Part shown: positions 1 through 6,788 of the stretch, piece by piece | Layout: the number at the start of each line of letters is the position of its first letter | How positions within the stretch are numbered: position 1 is the stretch's first letter | Assembly (NCBI GenBank): GCA_015062635.1 | Contig: SUUF01000012.1 | Span: forward strand, 1-32,896 | Direction: 5' to 3' | Length of the DNA stretch: 32,896 nt | Origin: Coriobacteriaceae bacterium | GTDB taxonomy: Bacteria > Actinomycetota > Coriobacteriia > Coriobacteriales > Eggerthellaceae | The notes under the pieces: generated by a model | Seen by the model: only the letters and a program-made list of their open reading frames with translations | Databases searched by the model: none | What the model was told of the DNA's origin: nothing | Position numbers and translations under genes: made by a program

Positions 1-351
1 GAGATGCGCATCGACATCTGCAATGCCTGCCATCCGTTCTACACCGGCAACCAGAAGCTGATCGACACCGGCGGACGCGTCCAGCGCTTCACCGACCGCT
101 TCGGTTCCGCCCGCGAGGCCGTTGCCGCCCGCGAGGCCGCCAAGAAGGCCGAGCGCGCCGCTAAGGTCGCCGCTGCCGAGGAAGCCCGCAAGGCTGCCAA
201 GGAAGCCAAGGCTGCCCGCAAGGCCGAGAACGCTGCCAAGTATGCCGCCAAGGCCGAGGAAGAGGCCAAGAAGGCCGCCGAGGCCGCTGCCGAGGCCGCC
301 GCTGCTGAGGCTCCGGTGGAGGCTCCCGCCGAGGAGGCCGCTGCCGAATAA
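1..351 (+). CDS. rpmE: Ribosomal protein L31 (bL31), 5' truncated, with long Ala/Lys/Glu tail
   Basis: The window opens inside this gene; the frame is open from base 1, so the N-terminal half, including the first zinc CxxC pair, lies outside. What remains is the L31 C-terminal half: the second CxxC (DICNAC) followed by HPFYTG and the conserved DTGGRV block, ending the L31 fold at about visible residue 35. L31 is a large-subunit protein that contributes to the bridge between the subunits. After the fold comes an unusual tail of about 80 residues made almost only of Ala, Lys, Glu and Arg, predicted to be a charged helix, which turns acidic and Pro/Val-containing at the end. L31 proteins are normally about 70 residues, so the tail roughly doubles the protein. 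A hairpin terminator follows 27 bases after the stop codon. Confidence 0.93.
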   Translation, partial: EMRIDICNACHPFYTGNQKLIDTGGRVQRFTDRFGSAREAVAAREAAKKAERAAKVAAAEEARKAAKEAKAARKAENAAKYAAKAEEEAKKAAEAAAEAAAAEAPVEAPAEEAAAE

Positions 352-378
352 GGCATCGCATCGATATCCGGACAAGCG

Positions 379-409
379 AAAGGCCGGCCCATCGGGGGTC
401 GGTCTTTTT
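379..409 (+). terminator. Rho-independent terminator of rpmE
   Basis: A GC-rich stem (AAGGCCGGCCC paired with GGGTCGGTCTT, allowing G-T pairs) with a short ATCGG loop is followed by a run of five T. It lies 27 bases after the rpmE stop codon and fits an intrinsic terminator on the plus strand. Confidence 0.85.
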
Positions 410-870
410 CGTTGCGTCGTTCCGACGAGCGTCGGCTGCATGGCACGGCATATTCAGGTTCGCTCTCGCAGTGCTTTCATGCCGACGCTGTTTCATGGGC
501 TTTGCCCCGCTGCCGTTTCCATGCGCTTGTAGAACACCACGATGCCGGCGTGCCATCTGTGCGACGGGATTCGCCAAAAAAGCGCCATCGTGAACGGTTC
601 GTTCAAGCGAGAATCGTTCACGATGGCGAATTATTGGCTTCCAGCCTGGGGAAATCGTTCACGATGGCGATTTTTTACCTCACGATGGCGAATTCTTGGC
701 GCAAAGCGTGGAGCTGCTGGCACGGGTGCGCTCTGCGGTTTGGCGGCCGGGTCTCAGATTCCGCCACGGTACGACAAAGGGTGCGCCGGCGCATGCCCGA
801 TGGCGCCATTTCCAGTAAATCACCTGGGGAAATGCGGAAGATGCAAAGATATGCGGAGCGGGGAATGATT
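410..870. other. Intergenic spacer without a credible gene
   Basis: About 460 bases separate the rpmE terminator from the ahcY terminator. Reading frames here have no ribosome binding site, no recognisable protein motif and codon use unlike the neighbouring genes, so none is called. The spacer holds a small palindrome (CCGACG-AG-CGTCGG, 422-435) and the repeat cluster at 583-700. No RNA gene was recognised. Confidence 0.6.
583..700. repeat. Cluster of inverted and direct copies of CGTTCACGATGGCG
   Basis: The 14-mer CGTTCACGATGGCG occurs at 615-628 and 656-669, and its exact reverse complement at 583-596. A shorter copy lies at 680-690, and its 21-base context (680-700) matches 618-638 at all but one base. 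The copy at 583-596 can pair with either later copy. With 615-628 it makes a 14-bp hairpin that, read on the minus strand, is followed by GC and six T (575-580). With 656-669 it makes a larger hairpin that, read on the plus strand, runs into six T (671-676). The cluster could therefore terminate transcription from both sides, or be a mobile palindromic repeat. Confidence 0.7.
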
Positions 871-904
871 GCCGGCACCGCCCGTCGCGGAGGGCGGTGC
901 CGGC
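871..904 (-). terminator. Strong hairpin, probable ahcY terminator
   Basis: A perfect 13-bp inverted repeat, GCCGGCACCGCCC and GGGCGGTGCCGGC, with an 8-base loop starts 7 bases after the ahcY stop codon on the minus strand. The T-run behind it is poor (AATCATT), so it may work as an intrinsic terminator or as a 3' end that protects the message. Confidence 0.65.
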
Positions 905-911
905 GGGATAC

Positions 912-2162
912 CTAGAAATTCCAGGAATTCATGTAGGCGATCTGCTCGTCGGTGAGCGTGTCGATGCTCACACCCAGGGTCTCGAGCTTCACGCGGGCGA
1001 CGCCATCGTCGATTTCAGCGGGCACGTCGTATACCTGGTGCTCGAGTTCGGAGGCATGCTGGTACAGGTATTCGGCGGCCAGGGCCTGGTTGGCGAAGCT
1101 CATATCCATCACGCTTGCCGGATGCCCCTCGGCGCAGGCGAGGTTCACCAGGCGGCCCTGGGCGAGCACGACGATCGTGCGGCCGTCAGCCAGCGTGTAT
1201 TCCTCGACGAGCGGCTTCAGCTCAACCTTCGACACGGCGTTCTCCTCGAGCCACACGAGGTTGATCTCGGAATCGAAGTGTCCGGAATTGCAGATGATGG
1301 CGCCATCCTTCATGTTCTCGAAGGCCGGAGCGTCGACCACCTTGCAGTTGCCGGTCACCGTCACCCACACGTCGGCGTAGCGGGCGGCTTCGGCGGCGGG
1401 CATCACGCGATAGCCCTCCATGTGGGCCTCGAGCGCCTTCAGCGGGTCGACTTCGCACACGATGACGTCCATGCCCATGCCCTTGGCGCGCAGCGCAAGG
1501 CCGCTTCCGCAGTGGCCGTAGCCCGACACGACGATGGTGCGGCCGGCGAGCAGGCGGTTCGTGGCGCGCACGATGCCGTCGAGCGTCGACTGGCCCGTGC
1601 CGTAGTGGTTGTCGAAGAAGTGCTTCGTGTTGGCGTCGTTGATGTTGAACACCGGGTAGCCGAGCGCCCCGTCGGCGGCCATCGCGGCCAGGCGCACGAC
1701 GCCGGTGGTGGTCTCCTCGGTGCCGCCGATGATGCCGGGCAGCATGTCGGCGTGGCGGGTGTGCAGCGCCGTGTCAAGGTCGGCGCCGTCATCCATGATG
1801 ATCTGCGGCTTCGTGGCGATGACGGCCTCGATGTGGCGGGCGTAGGTGTTCATGTCCTCGCCGGTGATCGCATAGACGTCGACCCCGTAGTCGCGCACGA
1901 GCGAGGCGGCGGTGTCGTCCTGCGTGGAAAGCGGGTTGCTCGCGCACAGCGTGACCTTCGCGCCGCCGGCCACCAGCACGCGCATCAGGTTCGCGGTTTC
2001 GGTGGTCACGTGCATGCATGCGCCGATGCGCACGTCTTGCAGGGGCTTCTCGCGCTCGAAACGCTCGCGGATGCGGGCGAGAACGGGCATGTCGCGGTCG
2101 GCCCAGAGTATGCGCGCCTGCCCTGCATCGGCAAGCGCTATATCCTTGATGTCATATGGCAT
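912..2162 (-). CDS. ahcY: Adenosylhomocysteinase (S-adenosylhomocysteine hydrolase)
   Basis: The 416-residue protein converts S-adenosylhomocysteine to adenosine and homocysteine reversibly, using bound NAD, and so relieves product inhibition of methyltransferases in the cytoplasm. Visible motifs are DDGAD (124-128), TEETTTG (148-154), the catalytic block NDANTKHFFDN with Lys180 and Asp184, GTGQS just after it, the NAD glycine loop GYGHCG (214-219) followed by an acidic residue in the CEVDP strand, and GRLVNL-CAEGHP near the C-terminus. It ends ...YMNSWNF and lacks the C-terminal extension of mammalian enzymes, as in the shorter archaeal/Thermotoga-like type. The ATG at 2162 was chosen because GAAGGA lies just upstream; the frame stays open further upstream but without homology. 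It is a single gene, followed by the hairpin at 871-904. Confidence 0.95.
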   Translation of the reverse strand: MPYDIKDIALADAGQARILWADRDMPVLARIRERFEREKPLQDVRIGACMHVTTETANLMRVLVAGGAKVTLCASNPLSTQDDTAASLVRDYGVDVYAITGEDMNTYARHIEAVIATKPQIIMDDGADLDTALHTRHADMLPGIIGGTEETTTGVVRLAAMAADGALGYPVFNINDANTKHFFDNHYGTGQSTLDGIVRATNRLLAGRTIVVSGYGHCGSGLALRAKGMGMDVIVCEVDPLKALEAHMEGYRVMPAAEAARYADVWVTVTGNCKVVDAPAFENMKDGAIICNSGHFDSEINLVWLEENAVSKVELKPLVEEYTLADGRTIVVLAQGRLVNLACAEGHPASVMDMSFANQALAAEYLYQHASELEHQVYDVPAEIDDGVARVKLETLGVSIDTLTDEQIAYMNSWNF

Positions 2163-2239
2163 GTGTCCTTCTTTCGAAATTTGGTTGTGGGCTCGCTGTA
2201 TTTGATGCGTTACAGGGTACCACGCTTCGAGCGCACGGC

Positions 2240-2317
2240 TATAATCCCCCCTAATCTTCAGATGGAGGCCGGCGAATAGGCAACGCCGGTGCGCGGGGCG
2301 GGGAGACCGCCGCGCGC
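2240..2317 (+). promoter_or_regulatory. Candidate promoter and structured leader of the glycosyltransferase gene
   Basis: A perfect -10 hexamer TATAAT lies at 2240-2245, with no clear -35. It would give a leader of roughly 95 bases before the GTG at 2347. The leader can fold into two adjacent hairpins: CCGGCG/CGCCGG (2269-2289) and an 11-bp stem with one mismatch, GCGCGGGGCGG/CCGCCGCGCGC (2291-2317). No T-run follows, so a simple terminator is unlikely. No known riboswitch class was recognised. Confidence 0.45.
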
Positions 2318-2346
2318 CAAATGGGAAGGCAAACGGAGGAACTACG

Positions 2347-3663
2347 GTGGTCGAGGAGCTATTCGCGCAGGTGTCGTACGTCGACATCTTCAACTTCTGC
2401 GTGTTCCTCGTGTTCACCATCTGCTATTCCTACCAGCTCTATTACGTGTTCCATGTGCTCACGCACAAGGTCGAGCCGCGGGTGGCGAAGAAGAACCACC
2501 GCTATGCCGTCGTCATCTCGGCGCGCAACGAGGCGGCGGTCATCGGCGACCTCATCCACAGCATCAGGGTGAACAACTACCCGCAGGAGCTCATCGACAT
2601 CTTCGTCATCGCCGATAACTGCACCGACAACACGGCGATGGTCGCGCAACGGGCGGGCGCCATCGTGTTCCCGCGCTTCAACCGGCAATACATCGGGAAG
2701 GGCTATGCGCTCACCTACGGCTTCAAGTGCATCAAGGAGCAGTATGGCCACAACGGCTACGAGGCCTATTTCGTCTTCGATGCCGACAACGTGCTCGACG
2801 TGAACTATTTCCGCGAGATGAACGCGACCTTCGATGCGGGCGCAAAGGCGTCGACGAGCTACCGCAATTCCAAGAACTACGATTCGAACTGGATTTCGGC
2901 GGGATACGCCGTGTGGTTCCTGCGCGAATGCAAGTACCTCTCGCAGGCGCGCCTGCTGCTGAACACGAGCTGCGCGATTTCGGGCACGGGCTTCTTCATC
3001 GCCGCCGACGTCATCGAGAAGGCCGGCGGCTGGAAATGGCACCTGCTCACCGAGGATATCCAGTTCTCGGCCGAGACCATCCTGAACGGCGAGCAGATCT
3101 CGTACACGCCCACGGCCATGCTCTACGACGAGCAGCCCATCACCTTCCGCGATTCCTGGAACCAGCGCTTCCGCTGGGCGAAGGGCTTCTACCAGGTGTT
3201 CGGCCGCTATGGCTGGGGCTTGGCGAAGGGCATCTTCACGAATCCCAAGGGCCGGCGTTTCGCCTGCTTCGACATGCTCATGACCATCGCGCCCGGTATG
3301 CTGCTCACCATCGTGGCCCTCACGTTCAACGTCTTGGTGGTCGTGTTCGCGGCGCTCGGCCTCATGACGACGGGCGTGGCGGTTGCGACGAGCTTGTCGT
3401 CGGTGTTCTTCTGCGTGTTCAACTACACGCTCATCATGTTCGCGTTCGGCGTGCTGGCCACGTTCACCGAGTGGGATAACATCAACGCGCCCACGAGCCA
3501 TAAGATCCGCTACATGTTCACGTTCCCGGCCTTCATGCTCACGTATATCCCCATCGCGCTCGTGGCGCTCGTGAAGAAGGCGGAATGGACGCCCATCGCG
3601 CACACGATCTCGGTCGATGTCGAGTCGTTCTCGCAGACGCAGGGAGAGCGCAAGGCAGCGTAA
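2347..3663 (+). CDS. Membrane-bound family 2 glycosyltransferase
   Basis: This 438-residue protein is a processive-type GT2 enzyme that transfers a sugar from a nucleotide-sugar donor at the inner face of the membrane. It has an N-terminal membrane segment (about 13-36), then the GT-A domain with ISARNEAAVIG (57-67), NCTDNT (91-96), the metal-binding DADN (145-148), GTGFF (213-217), the acceptor-base motif TED (235-237) and QRFRW (273-277). The C-terminal part has about three membrane segments (310-410). The set D, DxD, TED, QxxRW is that of cellulose/hyaluronan/poly-GlcNAc synthase relatives. The sugar and product cannot be read from sequence; an envelope polysaccharide or glycolipid is plausible. 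The GTG start at 2347 has GGAGGA seven bases upstream. No export or partner genes stand next to it; the next gene, comF, converges on it. Confidence 0.88.
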   Translation: MVEELFAQVSYVDIFNFCVFLVFTICYSYQLYYVFHVLTHKVEPRVAKKNHRYAVVISARNEAAVIGDLIHSIRVNNYPQELIDIFVIADNCTDNTAMVAQRAGAIVFPRFNRQYIGKGYALTYGFKCIKEQYGHNGYEAYFVFDADNVLDVNYFREMNATFDAGAKASTSYRNSKNYDSNWISAGYAVWFLRECKYLSQARLLLNTSCAISGTGFFIAADVIEKAGGWKWHLLTEDIQFSAETILNGEQISYTPTAMLYDEQPITFRDSWNQRFRWAKGFYQVFGRYGWGLAKGIFTNPKGRRFACFDMLMTIAPGMLLTIVALTFNVLVVVFAALGLMTTGVAVATSLSSVFFCVFNYTLIMFAFGVLATFTEWDNINAPTSHKIRYMFTFPAFMLTYIPIALVALVKKAEWTPIAHTISVDVESFSQTQGERKAA

Positions 3664-3690
3664 ACGGCACGCTGCAAGGCGGGCATGCCA

Positions 3691-4443
3691 TCAGGGCACC
3701 CGGGCGAAGGTGACGCAGCGAATATCCCGCACGCCGGCTGCATGCAGCGCATCGCAGGCCGCGAACAGCGTCGCGCCGGTCGTGTAGACGTCGTCGACGA
3801 GGATGACGCGTTCCGGAACCGGTTTTCCCGTTCTAAGCGGCGCGGCCCGCACCGCTCCCGCCATGTTCGCGAAACGCTCGTGTCGCGTGAGCCCGCGCTG
3901 GTCGGCGACTGGGAGCTTCTCGAGCATCCGCCGGCAGGGAAGGGCGGTCTCGCGTTCGAGCGCGTGCGCGATGAGGGCCATATGCTCGAAACCCCGGCGC
4001 CTCAGCGCGGCCGCATCGGCGGGCACGAATGTGATGACGCCATCGGAAAGCCAGCTTTTGGGCATCGTGTCTGACATCATGCTGGCGATGAGGGCGGCGA
4101 GCCGTCGTTCGCCCCCGTCTTTGTAGGCGGTTATCAGGGCGCGGGCGCGCCCGCGGTGCTCGATGGCGCTCACGCAGCGTTCGAACGGAATGCCGGTACG
4201 CCCCACCGCGGCAAGCGAAAACGTGTTGCAGTCGACGCATTGCACCCGTCCGTGTGGCGCCCCGCACCGCGGGCAGGCGAGCCAGCGGTCCACGTAGGGC
4301 AGGTTCAGCCGGCAGCGCGTGCACAAGACGGTGCCCGGCGCATCGCAGATCACGCATCGGGTCGTCCAGATGGCCTCGCAGGCGCCCTGGGCGATCAGGG
4401 CGGCCACCTGTGCGGGCATGCGTGCCCACCGGGTCCCGTTCAT
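3691..4443 (-). CDS. comF: ComF-family phosphoribosyltransferase-like protein
   Basis: This 250-residue protein has the two typical ComF parts. The first is an N-terminal zinc-ribbon region with paired cysteines (CVIC, CTRC, CPRC, CVDC within about 29-73). The second is a type I phosphoribosyltransferase domain whose PRPP loop reads VILVDDVYTTGAT near residue 215. Family members act in DNA uptake during natural transformation in some bacteria and are also linked to recombination; the substrate is not settled. The ATG at 4443 has no clear Shine-Dalgarno sequence. The stop codon of a 31-codon frame overlaps it (see 4440-4535), so coupled translation is possible. An ATG at 4419 is the alternative start. 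It lies downstream of cca on the same strand and converges with the glycosyltransferase gene. Confidence 0.9.
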   Translation of the reverse strand: MNGTRWARMPAQVAALIAQGACEAIWTTRCVICDAPGTVLCTRCRLNLPYVDRWLACPRCGAPHGRVQCVDCNTFSLAAVGRTGIPFERCVSAIEHRGRARALITAYKDGGERRLAALIASMMSDTMPKSWLSDGVITFVPADAAALRRRGFEHMALIAHALERETALPCRRMLEKLPVADQRGLTRHERFANMAGAVRAAPLRTGKPVPERVILVDDVYTTGATLFAACDALHAAGVRDIRCVTFARVP

Positions 4444-4535
4444 TTCCGGGAGGTCGAGGGAGCGGCGATGGCAAAAGGTCCCATCACATGCCCCGTTTCT
4501 CTCCGTATTTGTTTCATTGCTGCTATCGCCTCCAT
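4440..4535 (-). CDS. Possible 31-residue leader peptide coupled to comF
   Basis: A small frame in the cca-comF gap reads from an ATG at 4535 (peptide beginning MEAIAAMKQIRRE) to a TGA at 4440-4442. That TGA overlaps the comF ATG in an ATGA arrangement. GGGAGG lies immediately upstream of the first ATG, and GGAGG lies 11 bases before a second in-frame ATG at 4517. comF itself has no good ribosome binding site, so reinitiation after this peptide is a reasonable reading. The peptide resembles nothing I recognise and the frame could still be chance. Confidence 0.35.
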   Translation of the reverse strand: MEAIAAMKQIRRETGHVMGPFAIAAPSTSRK

Positions 4536-4591
4536 CTCCCTCCCGGGAGGAAGTGTAGCGAATGCCTTCACATGAAATGTTCCGAGAAATC

Positions 4592-5950
4592 TCAGGTGAG
4601 CCTATGCGTCAGCGCATAGGCGAGCAGGGTTTCACGGCTGTTCTCGAGCTCGCCGTCGATGACGGCGTCGAGCAGCTGCGCGAGCGTTTGGCCGAGTTCC
4701 GGCCCCGGTTGCCATCCCGCGGCGATGAGGTCGCCTCCATTCACCGCGAGCTGCGCGAGCGTGAACGGCGCACCCCGGGCGATGACCTCCTCGAGGATGC
4801 CCTGCGTTGCGCGCGCCGCCTCGAGCCGTTCGGTGATGCCCGGCGCTTTCGCGAGGGAATCGGCCACCTGCAGCGCGAGCAGCGCGCGGAACAGGTCGAC
4901 GCGGCCATCGAGCTTGCGCAGCGCGCGCAGCACCGCGGTCTCGGTGGGAGGCATGAACCATTCATGATACGAGACGAGCAGATGGGCCTCTTCCCGCAGC
5001 TTTGTCGGGGCTTTCAGCCGCGCAAGAACGTCGTGTGCGATGCGGGCGCCGACGTGGGCGTGGCCCTTGAAGTGATCGCGGCCGGCGGCATCGGTGGTGC
5101 GGCACGCCGGCTTGCCCACGTCGTGCAGCAACGCCGACCAGCGCGAAAGCGAGGTGGCGGGGCTGCCATCGACGACCCGCGCCGTGTGCCCGAGCACGTC
5201 GTAGATATGGTAGGGCGTGTTCTGCGGGCAACCGGCCATCGCGCCGACCTCGGGGATCACCGCCGCGACGGCTTCCGGGCATGCGAGCAGGGCCGATCCG
5301 GCCGCATCGCCGCACAGCATGCGGTCGAGCTCGCTGAACACGCGCTCGACCGATATGGCGCCGAGCGAGCATGCATGGGCTTGCATCGCGGCAAGGGTTT
5401 CTCCTTCGATGGAAAAGCCCAGCTCCGACGCGAAACGGATGCCCCGCAATATGCGCAGGGCGTCTTCTGCGAAGCGTTGCGCCGGAACGCCCACGGCGCG
5501 GATGAGGCCCGCTTCGAGGTCACGCAGGCCGCCGAACGGATCGCGCAGGCCGCGCGTGGGATGCCAGGCCATCGCGTTGATTGTGAAGTCGCGCCGGGCG
5601 AGGTCCTCGTCGATGCTGCCGACGAAGGCCACCGTTTCGGGGTGGCGCGAATCGCGGTACCCGCCATCTGCCCGGAAGGTCGTGACCTCGATGGGGGAGC
5701 CGCCGGCTATGACGGTGACGGTGCCGAACGCCGTGCCCGTCTCGTGGACGGCAAGTCCGGCGCGCCGGAACACGCGCGCGGCATCCTGCCAGGGCGCGCT
5801 CGAGGCGATGTCGAGGTCGTGCACCGGGGCCCGGCGTATCGAATCGCGCACGAAGCCCCCGACGCACCAGGCTTCGAACCCGGCATCCTCGAGCAGCTCG
5901 ATGGCCAGCAGGCCGCCGGCAGGTATGGCTATGTTCGTCGTATTGCCCAT
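4592..5950 (-). CDS. cca: CCA-adding tRNA nucleotidyltransferase with HD domain
   Basis: This 452-residue class II nucleotidyltransferase adds or repairs the 3' CCA of tRNA. The N-terminal catalytic head has GGFVRD (31-36), the metal-binding DLD (45-47), RRDFT (119-123) and the base-selecting EDALRILR block (162-169). The middle part carries an HD phosphohydrolase domain with LLHDVGKP and a later HAHVGA. No Shine-Dalgarno sequence precedes the ATG at 5950; instead TAGAAT ends six bases before it, so the message may be leaderless. The sequence must start about here because GGFVRD follows within 30 residues. Both tRNAs in this window already encode CCA in the DNA, so repair would be the main role for them. 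comF follows downstream on the same strand after about 150 bases. Confidence 0.94.
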   Translation of the reverse strand: MGNTTNIAIPAGGLLAIELLEDAGFEAWCVGGFVRDSIRRAPVHDLDIASSAPWQDAARVFRRAGLAVHETGTAFGTVTVIAGGSPIEVTTFRADGGYRDSRHPETVAFVGSIDEDLARRDFTINAMAWHPTRGLRDPFGGLRDLEAGLIRAVGVPAQRFAEDALRILRGIRFASELGFSIEGETLAAMQAHACSLGAISVERVFSELDRMLCGDAAGSALLACPEAVAAVIPEVGAMAGCPQNTPYHIYDVLGHTARVVDGSPATSLSRWSALLHDVGKPACRTTDAAGRDHFKGHAHVGARIAHDVLARLKAPTKLREEAHLLVSYHEWFMPPTETAVLRALRKLDGRVDLFRALLALQVADSLAKAPGITERLEAARATQGILEEVIARGAPFTLAQLAVNGGDLIAAGWQPGPELGQTLAQLLDAVIDGELENSRETLLAYALTHRLT

Positions 5951-5956
5951 GCGCTG

Positions 5957-5962
5957 ATTCTA
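5957..5962 (-). promoter_or_regulatory. Candidate -10 element placing the cca transcript start at its ATG
   Basis: On the minus strand TAGAAT is followed by six bases and then the cca ATG. Transcription normally starts 6-8 bases after a -10 hexamer, so the transcript would begin at or next to the start codon. The -35 position is weak. Confidence 0.35.
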
Positions 5963-6149
5963 CTACCTGCGTGTGCCCGCATCAGATGGGGACGAGCTGA
6001 ACGGCGCTTGTGCGGGGCATGCATGCCCGCGGATGCCCGCTTCGGCGCAAGGGACATTCGGGTGTGTGATTTGCTATGCCTGCCACCTGGGGATATGGGC
6101 AAGAAATGGACGTGGCTGAAAAAAGTTTCCCCATTTGCGAAATAATCCT

Positions 6150-6178
6150 TGACGGGTGGGGGCGCGGTGGCTAATATA
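6150..6178 (+). promoter_or_regulatory. Sigma-70-type promoter of the tRNA-Gln/tRNA-Glu unit
   Basis: TTGACG (6150-6155) and TAATAT (6173-6178) are separated by 17 bases, 45 bases upstream of tRNA-Gln. This is the clearest two-element promoter in the window. Confidence 0.75.
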
Positions 6179-6223
6179 TCCAACTGCGTCTGAAAGCAAA
6201 CCCAGATGCATCGTTTAAAGCAC

Positions 6224-6297
6224 TGGGGTGTCGTCTAATGGTAGGACACCGGTTTCTGGTACCGCACGTGAGGGTTCGACTCCTTCCACCCCAGCCA
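6224..6297 (+). tRNA. tRNA-Gln (anticodon CUG)
   Basis: The acceptor stem is TGGGGTG/CACCCCA and the D stem is GTC/GAC. The anticodon loop reads TTCTGGT (anticodon CTG) and the T arm is GAGGG-TTCGACT-CCTTC. Discriminator G and an encoded CCA complete a 74-base gene. The first pair of the anticodon stem looks like C-C. It reads CAG codons, the main glutamine codon in this GC-rich DNA. tRNA-Glu follows after 23 bases, probably on the same transcript. Confidence 0.95.
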
Positions 6298-6320
6298 TAA
6301 ACGACAGGCGCGAAACATAT

Positions 6321-6397
6321 GGCCCGTTCGTCTAGCGGTTTAGGACATCGCCCTCTCAAGGCGGAGATCACCGGTTCGAATCCGGTACGGGCTACCA
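6321..6397 (+). tRNA. tRNA-Glu (anticodon CUC)
   Basis: The acceptor stem is GGCCCGT/ACGGGCT, with a G-U first pair. The anticodon stem TCGCC/GGCGG holds the loop CTCTCAA (anticodon CTC), and the T arm is ACCGG-TTCGAAT-CCGGT. Discriminator A and an encoded CCA end the 77-base gene. It reads GAG codons. Confidence 0.95.
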
Positions 6398-6402
6398 AAA
6401 CT

Positions 6403-6434
6403 CCAGGTCAGCGGCTTAAGTCCCTGGCCTTTTT
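6403..6434 (+). terminator. Probable terminator of the tRNA transcript
   Basis: CCAGG (6403-6407) pairs with CCTGG (6423-6427) around a 15-base loop and is followed by CC and five T. The stem is short but its place, six bases after the tRNA-Glu CCA, fits termination. Confidence 0.5.
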
Positions 6435-6446
6435 CTTTGCCTGGAT

Positions 6447-6611
6447 GGTATATCGCGCGCGATGCACCTGACAAAGTCACCGGAGGGGTTTGTCAGGTCG
6501 ATAGGTTCCGATGCACCTGACAAAGTCACCGGAGGGGTTTGTCAGGTCGATAGGTCCCGATGCACCTGACAAAGTCACCGGAGGGGTTTGTCAGGTATAT
6601 CGCGCGCGATG
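6447..6611. repeat. Three-copy array of a 49-base hairpin repeat
   Basis: A unit starting GATGCACCTGACAAAG begins at 6461, 6510 and 6559, a period of 49 bases. The copies are nearly identical; the first two differ by one base in the linker (GATAGGTTC versus GATAGGTCC). Each unit holds a perfect 10-bp inverted repeat, ACCTGACAAA and TTTGTCAGGT, around a 13-base loop that includes GGAGGGG. The third copy lacks the linker. The array is bracketed by an exact 18-base direct repeat, GGTATATCGCGCGCGATG, at 6447-6464 and 6594-6611. The period is not a multiple of three, so it is not a protein repeat. The rest of the 390-base gap between tRNA-Glu and the next gene (6612-6788) holds only AT-rich promoter-like sequence near 6680. 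Confidence 0.9.
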
Positions 6612-6788
6612 GGTGTTGCGAAGGCCACGAGGCGGGCCCAAACCTCATGGAAGGGTATGCAGGGGCGCATAGAGTGGCATATATATTATCCAGCGCTGTT
6701 TCCCGAAAAGAAAAACCCTTTGCCGCGTGCGGTGATGTCGGGTAGCATGGGTGCTCCATCACCATGCCCCCCGGTTAGGGGGTAACAC

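Noticed and set aside
412..915. Several overlapping small frames in the spacer after rpmE
   Set aside because: No ribosome binding site, no recognisable protein, and the repeats explain part of the open frame length.
2163..2239. SAH riboswitch in front of ahcY
   Set aside because: The short region upstream of the ahcY start does not show the conserved SAH-riboswitch core.
897..2279. Long plus-strand frame opposite ahcY
   Set aside because: ahcY on the minus strand has all catalytic and NAD motifs; the plus frame is an antisense shadow rich in His, Val and Gly.
6171..6398. Minus-strand reading frame over the two tRNA genes
   Set aside because: The tRNA folds are complete on the plus strand; such frames over tRNA genes are a well-known annotation artefact.
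6461..6596. CRISPR array
   Set aside because: The repeats are in direct tandem at a 49-base period with near-identical linkers; there are no unique spacers and no cas genes.
6398..6788. Integration site or genomic island at tRNA-Glu
   Set aside because: No duplicated tRNA 3' end, integrase or phage gene is present within the window.
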